Source: Sequoia sempervirens
Taxonomy: Eukaryota; Streptophyta; Pinopsida; Cupressales; Cupressaceae
Reading direction: 5' to 3'
DNA length: 64,000 bases
Assembly: GCA_007258455.2 (NCBI GenBank)
Contig: VDFB02196042.1
Span: 29,669-93,668 of the forward strand
A program made the position numbers and the translations under genes. Positions 47,681-60,060 of this stretch are shown one piece after another. Position 1 is the first letter of the stretch; each line of letters opens with the position of its first letter. The notes beneath the pieces are model-generated. The model was not told where the DNA came from and searched no databases. It worked only from the letters and a program-made list of their open reading frames with translations.

Positions 47681-49989
47681 CGGACCCACAATGCTTGAGG
47701 AAGGAGTGTTCATCGGTCCACATATATCAGCGTGAACCAATTGAAGTACCTTGGAGGCTCGCCAAGAATCACCATTCGAGAACGGTGTCCAATGCTGCTT
47801 GCCAGCTTGACAGGCTCCACAAACTCCATGATTTTTAGTTTGGATTTCAGGTAGACCAGCAACAAGACCCTCCCGAGATAACTGAGAGAGGTAGTGGACA
47901 TTCAAGTGCCCATAACGCTGATGCCAAAGTTTGCTGATGGTTGTACTTTGGGCTGCGAGAGCGTGCTCCTGAGAATCACCGGAATCAGCAAGTCGATACA
48001 AACCATGATCCTCAAGTCCCATCGCAATTGTTGTACGAGTCTCCCTATCAACGATGCTGCAGGTGGACGAACTGAAAACAACATCTAACTGGGGAGAATG
48101 CCGCATGATCTGACTGACGGAGAGGAGATTATGTTCCATGCCTGGAACATAGTAGACATCGAGAAAGAGCAAATTTCTTCCTCCTGAGTGAATCTGGACA
48201 GTGCCCTTACCAACAACTGTGTACTCTTCTCCTCCTCCGAAAATGATAGAATCTGAGAAGGGTTCGAACTTTGTGAACCAATCTCGATGATGAGTAAAAT
48301 GTCGCGATGCCCTTGAATCGATATACCAGGCAGAAGAATGTACTGGATCTGCAGTTCGCTTGGCCATAAAAGCATAGAATGCAGAATCTTTCTGCTTAGT
48401 GTGCTTGGCGACATGTGCCTTCTGTTGAGATCCTCCCGACTTCTTTTGTTCAGAAGCCATCCGAGTGCGACACTCAGCCCTAATGTGACCGTATTTGTCG
48501 CAATAATTGCACTGAACGTTCTTCTTCTTGCTGTCCTGAGAAGAACCAGAGCCTTTCGGCTGAGAAGATTGAGTCTTCCCTTTGTTCTTAGCAGAAGATT
48601 TGGCAGAGAACGCTTGTTCTGTGGAGGAACTGGTACTGCTTCCAAACTGTTGTCTCCAACGATCCTGTTGTAGAAGCTTGTTACACAAGTCTGGAAACTT
48701 CAAGTCGACGTTTGTTGAAGTAATATTGAGCGTCTCAATGAAATGCTCGTAAGACTTTGGCAAACTCTTCAAAGTAATGATGACCATGTCCTCTTCCTCC
48801 ATCTTCCGTCCAATGGCTTCCAGCTGGTCCCGAATCTCCTTGATCTTTGTTAGATGCTCTTGAAGAGTGGTGTGCTTCTCATCCATCATTATTGAAAAAA
48901 GCATGTTCTTAAGAAAAAATGCATGACTCTTATCTGACGTTTCATGGAGATCCTTCAGGGTTGTCCATACCTCAGTAGCTATTTTGCCTGACGGCACTTG
49001 TGGCAGTTGGTCGTCAGTGACTGAAAGCTTGATGAGCATGATGGCTTCCCGGTTGCGTTCATCCCATTTATCCTGATCCTTTCCGGCCTAAGTAGCCGGT
49101 TCGGGTTCGGGTTCGTGGGTTCGGTTCGCGGGTTCGGCAAATTTTTTTGGGGGGTGGGTTCAGTTCGTCTTGGGTTCGTTAGTACGAATTACAAAAACAT
49201 GTAAAAAATATATAAATTTATTGTTAAAAATAAATTATTAATATAAAATTTTAATTAATCAATTAACAATTAATTATAACTTTATAAGTCTATAAATTTA
49301 TAAGCTATATTTATAATTATATAATTATAATAACAAATAATAAATACAAATTAAATTATTATACTATATATATTATAAATTTATAAAACAATTATTGCTA
49401 ATATTTATATTTATCATATTTATATTATAAATATAAATAAATATAAAATCACGTCTGATTGCGAAGTGTTCAGGATGGGATACACCAGATATGGAGCGCT
49501 GCCGATTTTGAGTCTTTTTTTATCTCTTTATCCCTTTTGTCTGTGTCTTTTCGTCGTGTGTGTAATGGGAATAGCCTGCAACCGTCGCGACTACTGTAAC
49601 GGGTGTAGCCTGCAACTCGGAACCCTCAACATCCAACCGTAATGTGCAGAAAACAAATTAAATCGTGTCTGCGAAGTCTGAAATTGTTCTTTTTCGCAGT
49701 GGCGGTTGAGAGAAAAATAAATAGGACCCACAGAGGGACCAGACCCGAACCCATAGAGGGACCGGACTAGGACCCGGACCCAGTGCGAACCCGGACTAGG
49801 ACCCGGGCCAGAACCCTGCGAACCGGTAACATAGTTTCCGGCTATAGTGGGTCGAGGTGAGTGCCCCAAGACGACCTGATCGAGACAACGATATTCAAAG
49901 ATAGTTAACATGCGCTGCTTCCAGGTGTTGTAAGTCTTCCCGTTGAACTTCTGGCTACTTTCGAGCATTATGTTCGTGAGAGATGCCAT
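47681..49989 (-). pseudogene. gag-protease of the second copia element, interrupted
   Basis: Gag begins MASLTNIMLESSQKFNGKTY at 49989 and is interrupted at IAG by a 747-bp insertion. It resumes in the same frame with KDQDKWDERN: the distance minus insertion and one 8-bp duplication is a multiple of three. A zinc knuckle CNYCDKYGHIRAEC follows. The protease reads WYIDSRASRHF, with the catalytic glycine of DSG replaced by arginine. The HHCC module is WHQRYGHLN ... CGACQAGK. The frame ends in TAA (47678-47680). Confidence 0.92.
49088..49834. mobile_element. hAT-like non-autonomous element (747 bp) inserted in copia gag
   Basis: Flanked by a perfect 8-bp duplication TTTCCGGC (49080-49087 and 49835-49842). 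Inverted ends are CTAAGTAGCCGGTTCG and, on the other strand, CTATGTTACCGGTTCG (13 of 16 match). The ends are rich in GGTTCGGG and GGACCCGG repeats and the middle (49190-49450) is nearly pure A/T. There is no transposase. Eight-base duplications with short inverted ends are typical of hAT elements. Removing it with one duplication restores the gag frame. Confidence 0.92.
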
Positions 49990-50143
49990 CACGTACCTCG
50001 CGGTCAAACTGGTGAAGGCAAGATAATGCAAAGAAAACAGAAATACAGAAATCCGAACACGAATTTTGAGGTTTTACTGAAAACCCAGAGAAGATAAATA
50101 AAAACCCAGAAGGATAGAAGAATACCCAAAAAATTTTGACGAC

Positions 50144-50383
50144 ACAAATTTCGAGGCACGGAAAACGAGGTACCCAGAAAAATTTGAAAGCAACCTAGTT
50201 GAGATCTCGCAAAACCCAAAAGGAATCTGCGATCAGAAAAAGATTTCGACTTCAAATTGAGGCACAAATTTCGAGGCACAGAAAATGAGGTACCCAGAAA
50301 ATTTGAAGACCGACCCAGTTGAGATCTCGAAAAACCCAGAAGGAATCTGCAAACGAAAATTTTTTTCGCCTTCAAACAGAGGG
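50144..50383. repeat. Two 120-bp tandem repeats in the copia leader
   Basis: 50144-50263 and 50264-50383 both start ACAAATTTCGAGGCAC and contain CAGTTGAGATCTCG-like and GGAATCTGC segments. They lie in the untranslated leader between primer site and gag; a 153-codon minus frame crossing them is likely a by-product. Confidence 0.85.
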
Positions 50384-50830
50384 TCAAAACCCTAGACGAA
50401 CTTGTAGAAACCCTAGGCCGCCATTGAAGACCAGAAAAATTGCTGAAAACAGCTCGAATCTGCACGAAAATTTGGCAAAAGAGATACCAAACCCTAGGCG
50501 ACTAAGTTGCAGGAAGGGGCGACCACGATTTTGCTAAAAAAACCACCCAAAATCAGGCAAAAACGCGAAAAAACGCGATTTCACAGAAAAACGCAATTTT
50601 CAGATTTGAAATCCCATAAAAATGCAGATTTTTTCCGCCCAGAAATGCGTGCAAACAGAGATAAAAGCGCCCAGAAAGTCAGAAAACCCTCACACAGAAA
50701 AAAAACGTGCACCCAGAAAAGACCAAATCGCTTGCAAAAGGGACGATTTTTCTGAGGGAAACAAAACACGATTTTTGGCAGAAAGAAAACACGAATTTTT
50801 AGGGTTTTTTTTCTTACGGCTCTGATACCA

Positions 50831-51014
50831 TGTAAATGGTTTAAAAGTCTTCTATTAACAAGAGAAAAAGTTACAATATATAGAGAGTTTACATAACTGT
50901 AGATATTAAATATATCTACCTACCAAAAGTTATTGTAGAAACAGTAACAGCTAAATAGACTAAACATAACATTACATTGACTATTAAATAATAAGAGAAT
51001 AATATATTCTAACA
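50831..51014 (-). repeat. 5' LTR (184 bp) of the second copia element
   Basis: TG...CA ends, TGTTAGAATATATTATTC at its start on the minus strand, adjoining the primer-binding site without a spacer. It is short for a copia LTR. Confidence 0.92.
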
Positions 51015-52501
51015 TTCTGATTATACCCCCAGGTTGGTTCTACTGATTAGAGGTTTGTAACTTTGTATAATCAATCTGAGCAGAAGCCGTGTTGGAGTCC
51101 CGTTCTGATCAAGCTGTTTCTTCTGATTATGGAAAAGGGGCTGGAACCCTCTATTGTTCATTCTTGTCGCCTGTTGCTGGAAATTCCTGTGCTACTGTCA
51201 TGTCTCATTCTCTTGAGAGAAGGGGCCAAGCGGGTTGAATGAGTGGCATCTGCTGTTCAGGCACTGTTGTCTGAGATTGACAATATCCTTGAGATCCAGT
51301 TTGCTTTCAGGAAGAACTTGTTTTTGTTTGGGAAGCAGGTTGTTTGATGCCTGCTTTTCTTGTTCTTTTTCTGCTTTGGCTGAATTAGTTGTTTTGTTCT
51401 GCATTTATCTGACATCCAAAATCAATTTTTTATTTTTTATTTTTTTATGTGCCACTTTCTTGTGGATTCCCCTTGAACCCTGTCTCCAACAGAGAACTTG
51501 ACATTGGTATCTTTTCTCTCAGAATTGTGTGGCTTGCAATTTTTGACCCTGATTTTTCAGCACAGTGTAATTAGAAATACCATATGAAGGTTTTATCTGC
51601 CATAAGTGTTCCTTTAGATATTTCTTTAGCTTATTTTAATTCACTTCAACCTTGTCAGAAAATGCTTATAAAATGTGCCTAAAAATTAAAAGCCAATTTT
51701 ATCATCATAAAGAAAACTAGCAAATTAAAGGAAGAAAAACTCTATATGCCATAACGGCCTGCCGATTGAGGTCTTAGAACCAAGTGCAGAAAATTAACAC
51801 AATGGGTAACAAAATAAGATGGGGAGTAGGAGTGTAATAATTTATCCAACACAGACAATGATGTCACAATTTTGTATGAAGCTTTACATTTGTATGAATG
51901 GCAGCTGATAATTGGTAATCCTAACATTACATTTGTATGAATGCCAAAATTGAAAATTACTTAACAAATTTAATTAGAGCAAGATGACTTGGGGAGCTAT
52001 TACCAACCCTAACATCAATTCAATATTTTGAATGATACCACATTTATCAGATGATGTGACTCAATGTTTTGTGGAAAATTTGTATGTCTATGAATTATTG
52101 TGCATTGGCTAGGTGGAGCTATATTGGACATGTATTGAATCAGATGTACTAGAACGAGTAAAATACCATTTGTGAGAGTAACATGCTCTTAAAAATTTAC
52201 TGAAAGCAACCATTGAATTTGTGGTTCAGCTTGTCATATATTTCAAGATAAACCCAAAAGCTGATCTACTAATATACTGCCCTCAAGTCGGTAAATAGGT
52301 TCAGTATGAAAGATGAGATTATGTATTGTGTGGATATGAACTGCCTCTGTTTGATGCTGGATTATTCTTCAGTTAAATCATTGTTTTGTAGATTCAGTTG
52401 CTCTATATTTTTCAAACTAGATTTTTCCTTATTACAATGACCATAGCTGATTCTTTTTTGATTGCTACTGATGTCATGTGTAATTGGTGGTAATGTCTCA
52501 G

Positions 52502-52528
52502 GAGATGGTTTTCAGCGAAAGTCCTTGA
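52502..52528 (+). CDS. Candidate terminal exon, right block copy 1 (EMVFSESP and stop)
   Basis: Same acceptor and coding sequence as 44328-44354. If the blocks are two haplotypes, this is the other allele of that exon, not an extra exon. Confidence 0.55.
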   Translation, partial: EMVFSESP

Positions 52529-52917
52529 ATCATTTACATTCTTTAGATGACCGATCAATGACTCATACATAATGTGCAGAAATCTAATGATTTGTAGCAG
52601 ATGATAAATTGTAAAGCTTCCTTGGTTCAAGTATATCTTGGAAGCAATATATACCTACATTATTCTGATGGTTAGCTCATCAGTTCGCTGCGGGACTAGT
52701 TCTGTATGGGATACTAATATGTCCATATTACCTCATAGAGAGGGGTGTCTTTATGCATTATGTAAATATGATGACCAAATTGGGGTAGCATTCAGTTGTC
52801 TTATATTTAATGTTTCCTCGTTGCTCCTTGCAATCTTTATAAGAAAGCTTTCTTGGGTATGCCTTAAGTCGCTTTGATTGAAATATTCATCATATGTAAT
52901 TGGTGGTGATGTCTCAG

Positions 52918-52944
52918 GAGATGGTTTTCAGCAAAAGTCCCTGA
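52918..52944 (+). CDS. Candidate terminal exon, right block copy 2 (EMVFSKSP and stop)
   Basis: It follows GATGTCTCAG and has the intact GAGATGG start, unlike its left-block counterpart at 44744. One residue differs from copy 1 (Glu to Lys near the C-terminus). Confidence 0.5.
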   Translation, partial: EMVFSKSP

Positions 52945-54725
52945 ATCATTTACATTATCTAGATGACTGATCAGTAGCTTATACATAATATGCAGAAATC
53001 TAATGTTTTGTAGCTGATGATAGATCGTAAAGCTTCCTTGAGTCAAGTATATCTTGGAAGCAATCTAAATACCTACATTATTCTGATGTTTAGCTCGCCT
53101 GTTTACTGCGGGACTTGTTCTGTATGAGATACTAATTTGTCCATCTATCTGATAGAAATGGCCATCTTCATGCATTATGTAAATATGATGGCTAAATTGG
53201 GGCAGCATCCAGTTGTCTTATATTTAATGTTTCTTTATCGTTCCTTCCAATCTTTATCAGAAAGCTTCATTGGGTATGCCTTAAAGTTGTTTTGGTTGAA
53301 ATATACTGCAGTTTTTCCTGGCATTTTACACCTCTCGCAAAATTTAATTTATGGGTGCCTTTACTGTACTATGGATACAACTATATGGAGTAGAAAATTG
53401 ACAACAAGGGGTTCCCCCATTTGAATTAGTACCATCTGATTGAGTGGAAGGCTAGTGGCCATCAGAGCATGGGTTAATAACATTTGACGTCAGATTCTGG
53501 AAATAAAAGATACGGTATGAGACATACAACTTTTGACCTAGCAACATGTGAATAATTTCATTATATGCTTAGTTCTGTGATCATTTTCTGAAGGTTCTCC
53601 ATAATATAAATCATAGAGTTTGTGGCTATCATCATCTGGAGAGCTTTTCTGATCTGTTATAGCATTATTAATACAAGCATTTTGCATTGTAAGAGCAACA
53701 ACATTTTGCTTCACTGTGTAGTATACATTGTACAAATAAAATTATTAGTTTTTGGCAGTAATTCATTTTGAAAGTAAATCTTAGGGCTTGTAATATGCAT
53801 TTTGGTGTTCAGACACATTTAGCTAAGTCATCTTTTTGCCACCCAAATTGTTCATTTTGTTAGGGGCTTTCTTAGTAGATCTCAGCAATATTGATGAACA
53901 AAAATTAATTTCCTGGAGAGAAACTATGTCAAATAGGTTATTGGATTTTCAATATGGTATCAGAGCAGTGATAATGACAGATGGATATCTGGGAGTTGGA
54001 ACTGTCATTTTGTTAAGCGGGGTGTTTACTGCAGGTTGAAGAAATAGTTATGTGGCCTGGAAATGGAGTGTTATGTTGTTTGTAGAGAGTAGTAATTATG
54101 GAGTTCTGGTTAAGTTACACGGTAAAATAATCCAGTGATATTTTTTCCATTTATCAATTTTTGGGCTGGTGAGATTTTAATATTTTTTAGAATTGGGACT
54201 ACGGGATAATGTGAACCTGAGTGTTTTCTGCATTCAAAGCTGTTATTTATGAGTGGAATAAAAAAAAAAAAAAGGAAATTTGTCTCCAAAGGAATCTACA
54301 ACCGAAATCTCTTAATGTTTTTTGTATCGGTACTGAGTTGTATGCCTTTAGAAGAGGTCGAATATTTTGTCTTTTAATGATGTCCATACTGAGTGTGAAA
54401 TGTGTATGTTTGGAACATCTCTTGTTCTGCCTGAGGCCCCGAAATGATTTGGCGAAAAATATTACCTGGGATTAAGTTTTTCTGCCATATTTGAAGGAGT
54501 GTACAACCTGCGCATGAAATAATTTGATGAAATCTGGAGGAAAGAGTTTTTCTTTTCGTTATTGTCCGTATGTGCAAGGATAAGCATGATTTGAGTTTCA
54601 AGCAGCAAAAACTGTACAGAGAAAAGGGCACAATAAATGGCTATGTATGAAGTATATTTTTATTTGTTACCGTGAAAAATAAATTATTGCAAGTAGTGTG
54701 AAAGTATTTAGGAAATTGATTGCAT

Positions 54726-57030
54726 ATGGCTTTTACTTTTGAGTGCCCTTATAAGTTACACTGGAGTATTTTAAGTATGGTGCATGGGCAAGTTGGTTAA
54801 AGCAATTAAATTAAAGTTGAATGCTTGTGGGATTAAATCTGGCTATTGTAATGTTTTTCTAGTCTAGATATAATAAAGGGTGATACAGTTGGCATGTGAT
54901 TTTGTGGTTTTAGGAGATTAGAGAGAGGTTGAAGGATACAAGAGGATGAAGACATCATTTTTATTTTGGGATAGTTTCTCACTCAATGATGATACATTAC
55001 TTGAGAATATTTTTTTGTTTCTATTCATAGTTATCGAGTGATGTGGTTATAAATAACGTGTCATTAATTGTGAGTTCATCATTGTTTACACATCTGATGA
55101 TGAATGGTGTGTCCCCCCAATTAAACGACTTTGATCACTTAGTAATGTGTTTGCGAATATCATTTGTTCATCAGCTTTGAAGTACTTAGTAAACCATGTA
55201 TATCCTTATTTATTGAATCTTTCCTTAGGCGTAATATTGGTTCCTGTCCATTCTTAATATAATAAAAAAATATTAAAATTATTACATCATAATTATAAAA
55301 AATTTAAAATAATTAATATTAATAAGTTAAAAGTTTTCCAACTAAACCAAAAAGTTCTACCATTGCGCTGAAACGACTTCTATATTACCTCTGTAGTGGG
55401 GGGACAATGGCCCCAATATTAGAAAATGATGCTTGCTTGCACTAACCAGTGAATGGGATTTCCTACTCTATCAACCATTATTATTTCCTGTCAATGGAAC
55501 TCTTGCGACTGCATGCTTGTTAACTCATCATTAATTCAAATATTTTTCGACAATCACAATTCTTATCTTTTCAATACTAGTTTATATTCTAATGTTAGAA
55601 AGGAAGCCTGCACGTTTCTTAGAGCAATATATTAATAAAATGATTATTTTTCATCTATCATTGGGTTTGCATTTTGGAGTTGCAGAGGAAATTTGAGAAT
55701 TATGAGCTACAATAAGGCTAATCCAACTGATGCATAGTCTGACAAAGAAAATAAATTTTGTGAAGGTCTGATTTTTTAGTAGTTGTCAAATATTTTTATG
55801 GATCATGAAGTGTTATCCGAAATATTGATACAAAAATATCATACACAATCCAATTCAAAAACTCTTACAGCTGGTGCAGATTTTAAGATTTAATTTACTG
55901 TGCCAGTGGATTTATAGACAACCATTTATTTTGCATGTAAATGGGATGTGGATGGATGCCACTTTGTATGTGAGACAGTCGATGACAGCAGTAATCTGCA
56001 GTATACAAAAAATTACAAAAATTGGCGTTCAGAAATAGAGGCATATGGACATTCTGCTTGGAAGCGATGAACAGTCTGATAAATATTTGTTTTTAATTGC
56101 TGGGTTGTTTCATCTATTTTTTAATATCTTCCTCCTAATGGATTTTCAAACATTTGGACTAGTCCAATAAGCATGGAAACTTATTTATGTCTTCTGCTGT
56201 GCTCCCACTGCAGTCTTTCTTCTGCCACAGTTTCATTTTCATTTGCAGCAAATCGGAAAGTCTTCTCTGTGTGCTACCATAAAAATCTTTTTGCATAGCT
56301 ATTGTCCCATCCCCTACGTCAGCCACTTCCACAGTGGATGACTGCGGGAAAAGCAAATAAATAAATAAAATTAAAATGTCATTCAAAGAGGAGGACGAGG
56401 AGACCGCGCATTTAGTGGGGGAACAGTGATTAGGGGAGAAGAAGGCGCTGTGCCATTAATGAGACATGGCACCCGTGCCATTTTTGTCCAGTTTTTATGT
56501 GAAGGAGGTAAAAAAAACAAGAGGGACAAAAACATGGTGTTGGAGAAGAGAGAATGGATGTCCATTGATGCATTCGGTAAGTGTAAATGCCGAGCTCCAC
56601 AACCTTTCACTGCGATCTTCCTCCTTCACAACAATGAGAGCTCGCGAACATGTTATGGGTGTCCATCTAAGCATAAGGGACAGAGGAATTCCGGAAGAGG
56701 AATGAGGAGGGGATGATGGCAAACTTCTTGGAGGAGGCTGAGCTCAGTCACACAAGCCTTTGACCCAAGTGGAGGTGCACAAGGTTGAAAACTAGGCAGA
56801 TTTAGTGACAATTTTGGGTGATACCGTGATATTTCTAGGCGAAGTTTATAACAAATTTTGGAAGTGAAAAAAAGAAAATGGATTATTCTAAGAAGCTATG
56901 AGGGTGCAAACCCCATAACTACCACGCTGGCTAGGGAGAGAAGAAAGGTGTGTACAAAGAAGTTCGCGGCTTCTCTGGGTCTGACTTTAGGTGTCTAGAG
57001 GGTGCAGCAACCACATCAGACGTAGAACAA
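54726..57030. other. No gene recognised
   Basis: AT-rich DNA, with a GC-richer patch at 56380-56720 whose overlapping frames on both strands show no known domain. Confidence 0.45.
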
Positions 57031-57039
57031 CAGGGAGAA

Positions 57040-57330
57040 AGCACAAAATGGTGGATGAAATGCCTAAAGAACTATGGTTTCGTGGGCTGGAATGGTTGCA
57101 AGATATTCACGAAATGAATTTGTTGAAAAGGCTTTAGGAACTTTCGAGCAAATGCAATAGGCAGGTGTAAAGCCAAATTCCACAACCTTTGCCAGCATTC
57201 TCTCTACTTATGCTAAAATGGGAGGTTTTGGAATAGGGAACAAACTTCCATCAAAGCATAAAGGATATAATTTTTTTGTCAAATGCTATAGTTACAACTG
57301 TGGACGCTTGGACATGGATATGCACAAAGT
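57040..57330 (+). pseudogene. Pentatricopeptide repeat (PPR) protein fragment
   Basis: In shifting + frames: VDEMPK, then a WN-containing junction, MVARYSRNEFVEKALGTFEQ with MQ, a stop in place of Leu, AGVKPNSTTFASILSTYAKM, then FHQSIK-like and CGRLDMDMHKV-like pieces. This follows the plant PPR pattern (DEMP..VVSWN.MI.GY..NG...AL..F..M...G..PN..TF...L..CA..G). At least two frameshifts and a stop show it is dead. Intact PPR genes would be several times longer, so this is a remnant. Confidence 0.78.
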
Positions 57331-57487
57331 GATTTACCAAACAAGCACTCATTGTAGCAACACGCATAGGGAACCCTTTTGTTCTCCTTCTCTACTTGTT
57401 CTAAGATGGGTTCATACTATTTTTTATTCTGAAAGCACCCTTCTTAATTTCAATAATAATTATAAACAGGTGTCCATTTTAAAATGA

Positions 57488-59690
57488 CGAGTATTGTCTA
57501 GTTTACGATATTTTTAATAGAAACATCTCATAACTTCTGGAGTTTGTCAAGGCCAGATATGTGTTTTTAATTAAAAGTTCAGGGTTCCCTAAACACGCGG
57601 TTTTTAAAATTTTTAGGATCAAGGTTCAACTGATTGCAGTGTACAATAGAATATTATTATTAGTTGGGTTCATGGTGTCTCTACATCTTATGACCCATAG
57701 CATAGGTTGTGGTTGTTTATGAGTGATTGTTTAAGTTGAAATTGTTCATACTCAAAAAATTCTCTTTGACGTACTAGATCATGATCTTTTTGAGTTAATA
57801 GACTTGTCAAGTATTGATTGTACATCTTTATTTTGTTTTGATGTGTGGTTGTATTATATCTTAATTCATAATTTAGAAAGATATTATCTTTACAAGGGAG
57901 TGGAATGTTACATTAACTAAAAGAGACTACTTGACATTATTAATATTAGCTTTAGACTATGCAAGATATAAGAAAATAAGGGATTTTTTAATGTTTTTTA
58001 TATTTGTGTAAATAATACAATTATCTTGTAAGCATTATCTTATTTGTTCAATAGTTACTTAATATGAGCTTTGCCATACAATCACTTATTAATGTAGGTG
58101 ATAAGGGCTTCATTAATGAAACTAAATCTATATTGTATTCTTGTTTGCACATTGATACATTTAGGTAATCTGTTTTGGATTTGGGACTATGGGCTTTATA
58201 CAACTACATGATAGCTATATACTTTCTAGGTATAAGAATCCTAATATTGAAACTATCAGGTGAATTAAAGGAAGGGTACTATAGTTGTATCAAATTGTTG
58301 TATGATTAAATAGCAGGAAACTATCATTTAATTCAATGGTATTGTTGAGTTTGAGTTAAGAGACAAAACATTTGCAATTATATTGTATAGCATCTCCTCA
58401 TATCTTATTGCTGACCATTAAGATCATAGTTAGTTATGAGTGACAAGTGCAAACATTTTGTAGTTAGAGAAATGAAATAATATAAGAGAATTGGATTTAC
58501 ATCATAAGGTAACGGGATTAGAGGGTTAAGAATATTATTATTCATATTATTGAATGTACATCTTCATTCAATGATACAAAGGATATAGTGTTGCCCATTT
58601 TTCTCAAGTATGACTCGAATATTGATCACACTTTAAGAAAGTTTGTAACTATTGTTGTATGTCTTTCGAGGTTCAAGAGGATTTTATGTGGCCTTATTGA
58701 TGCATGCCAGGTTCCATATAAGACATATAAGATGAAGTCCTATTTGATTGTGATGCTTGATTTTATAAAACCATATTGTTGGGACCTCACTTGGACCCAT
58801 GCCAAGGCTTTTGCATATTTGATGCATGGTGATGATATTTTGACTACTATTTGATAGGGACATACACATTTAATTGATGTCCTATTCTTAGATCGAGTCA
58901 TGATTGCTTAGCAACCTTGTACCTAGGTATGGTTGGATCTCTATGCGCAAAGAGATATATCTCAAATAACATTATTATCAACAAAACCTAGTTGGTTTTT
59001 ATTTTCATGTGTAAGAGAACCTTAAGGTGTATAGAACCATAGTATATAAGGAAGACAAAATAAGTATTATTTTGGTAAGGTTAGTAACTTCCCTTTGGTG
59101 AATGAGGGATTTTGTGAGAATTACATGAGACTTCATCTTGTTTGGAAGCAACTATGTAGGTAGTCCTTGGGCAAAGGATGTCTCTGTGACCCAAGTCTGT
59201 AGGGGAAGGTTTAGGGGATAAGTCCTAGTGTTGGGGTTGTTCCTAAACTTTCTTGACCTCCATTTTTTAGTATGCTTCAACCTGATGCTAAAAAATGCAT
59301 TAGATGGCTATGGACGAGTTAAGGAAACTTGATAACTTGTATCTAATAAATAATGTGTTTTTGAATAATGTATTTTTGAATAATAATTGGAATGAAGTGG
59401 ATATATTTGATTACTTTATAACTTGGTATTTGTTTATGTCTATGCGTTGAGTAGAGGCCAACTCATGTGGATTCAATGTGTTATCTATGTGTCAGTAATT
59501 TGACCTCAAATTCTATTGGACTAGGTGGAGAGGCTCCTGAATCACTTGATTGTGACATATCTAGGTCCACTTGACCAACATTTGTGAACACTTGTGATAT
59601 GTAAACTATGTGTGTTGGCTATCGAACCCCCATAGATTAGAATTGAGTTTGATATAGGAGTGATTAGTTAGTTGTTATCAGTATCTTATA
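57488..59690. other. No gene recognised
   Basis: AT-rich; an 88-codon + frame (58588-58854) has no motif I recognise and its flanks are not coding-like. Confidence 0.45.
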
Positions 59691-59691
59691 G

Positions 59692-60060
59692 GTGACAAAC
59701 ACTTGGAGCTATTCGTTGTATCTTGAGGATTAGTCGACTTTCACTAGTAGCATGGAGGTGACAATGTTAGGAGCTATCCATGTGATGATATCTGAACACT
59801 TAGTTGCCTATCACCAGTGTCATGCAAGTGACATGCTTGGAGCTATTTGTTGTATTTTAGGGTATAGTAGACTCACCAGTAGCATGGAGGTGACTAAGAC
59901 AGGTACTACCCATGTTGTGAAGGGACTAGTTGACATATTACTAAGGCCATTGGGTGTTATATGCTTGATACTATCCCTTTCTAGTTCTAGAGTGGACAAA
60001 CTTGTTGCCAGTGGCCTAGGGCTGATAGATGTCAAAATCTATCGACTAGATGGTTCTACA
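59692..60060. repeat. Degenerate tandem array, 62-70 bp units
   Basis: Units begin GTGACAAAC (59692), GTGACAATG (59758), GTGACATGC (59828), GTGACTAAG (59890), with weaker ones near 59954 and 60018. Shared words are TTGGAGCTAT, CACTAGTAGCATGGAGGTGAC and CACCAGT. A 141-codon frame runs through it but is not evidence of a gene. Confidence 0.75.

Larger units (their letters stand above)
46578..51014 (-). mobile_element. Ty1/copia retrotransposon, 3' half missing at the gap
   Basis: The 5' LTR is 50831-51014 (184 bp, on the + strand TGTAAATGG to ATTCTAACA), followed on the minus strand by a perfect primer site TGGTATCAGAGC (50819-50830). Then come a leader of about 830 bp, gag, protease, integrase and the linker before RT (SIYEPPTYSKAKGIPEWGQA), where the sequence ends at the gap. 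RT, RNase H and the 3' LTR are missing. The right flank TTCTG (51015-51019) matches the single TTCTG at 42847-42851, the presumed empty site. It differs from the intron 1 element in LTR and proteins. Confidence 0.93.
52475..53306 (+). repeat. Tandem pair of 416-bp terminal exon units (right block)
   Basis: Counterpart of 44301-45132, with unit starts at 52475 and 52891. Both units here have an intact acceptor and exon. Confidence 0.93.
51015..54725. repeat. Right copy of the 3,711-bp block
   Basis: It begins at the base after the copia LTR with TTCTG and follows the left block to GAAATTGATTGCAT at 54725, where the left block stops at the N gap. Sequence after 54725 has no left counterpart. 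Confidence 0.97.
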
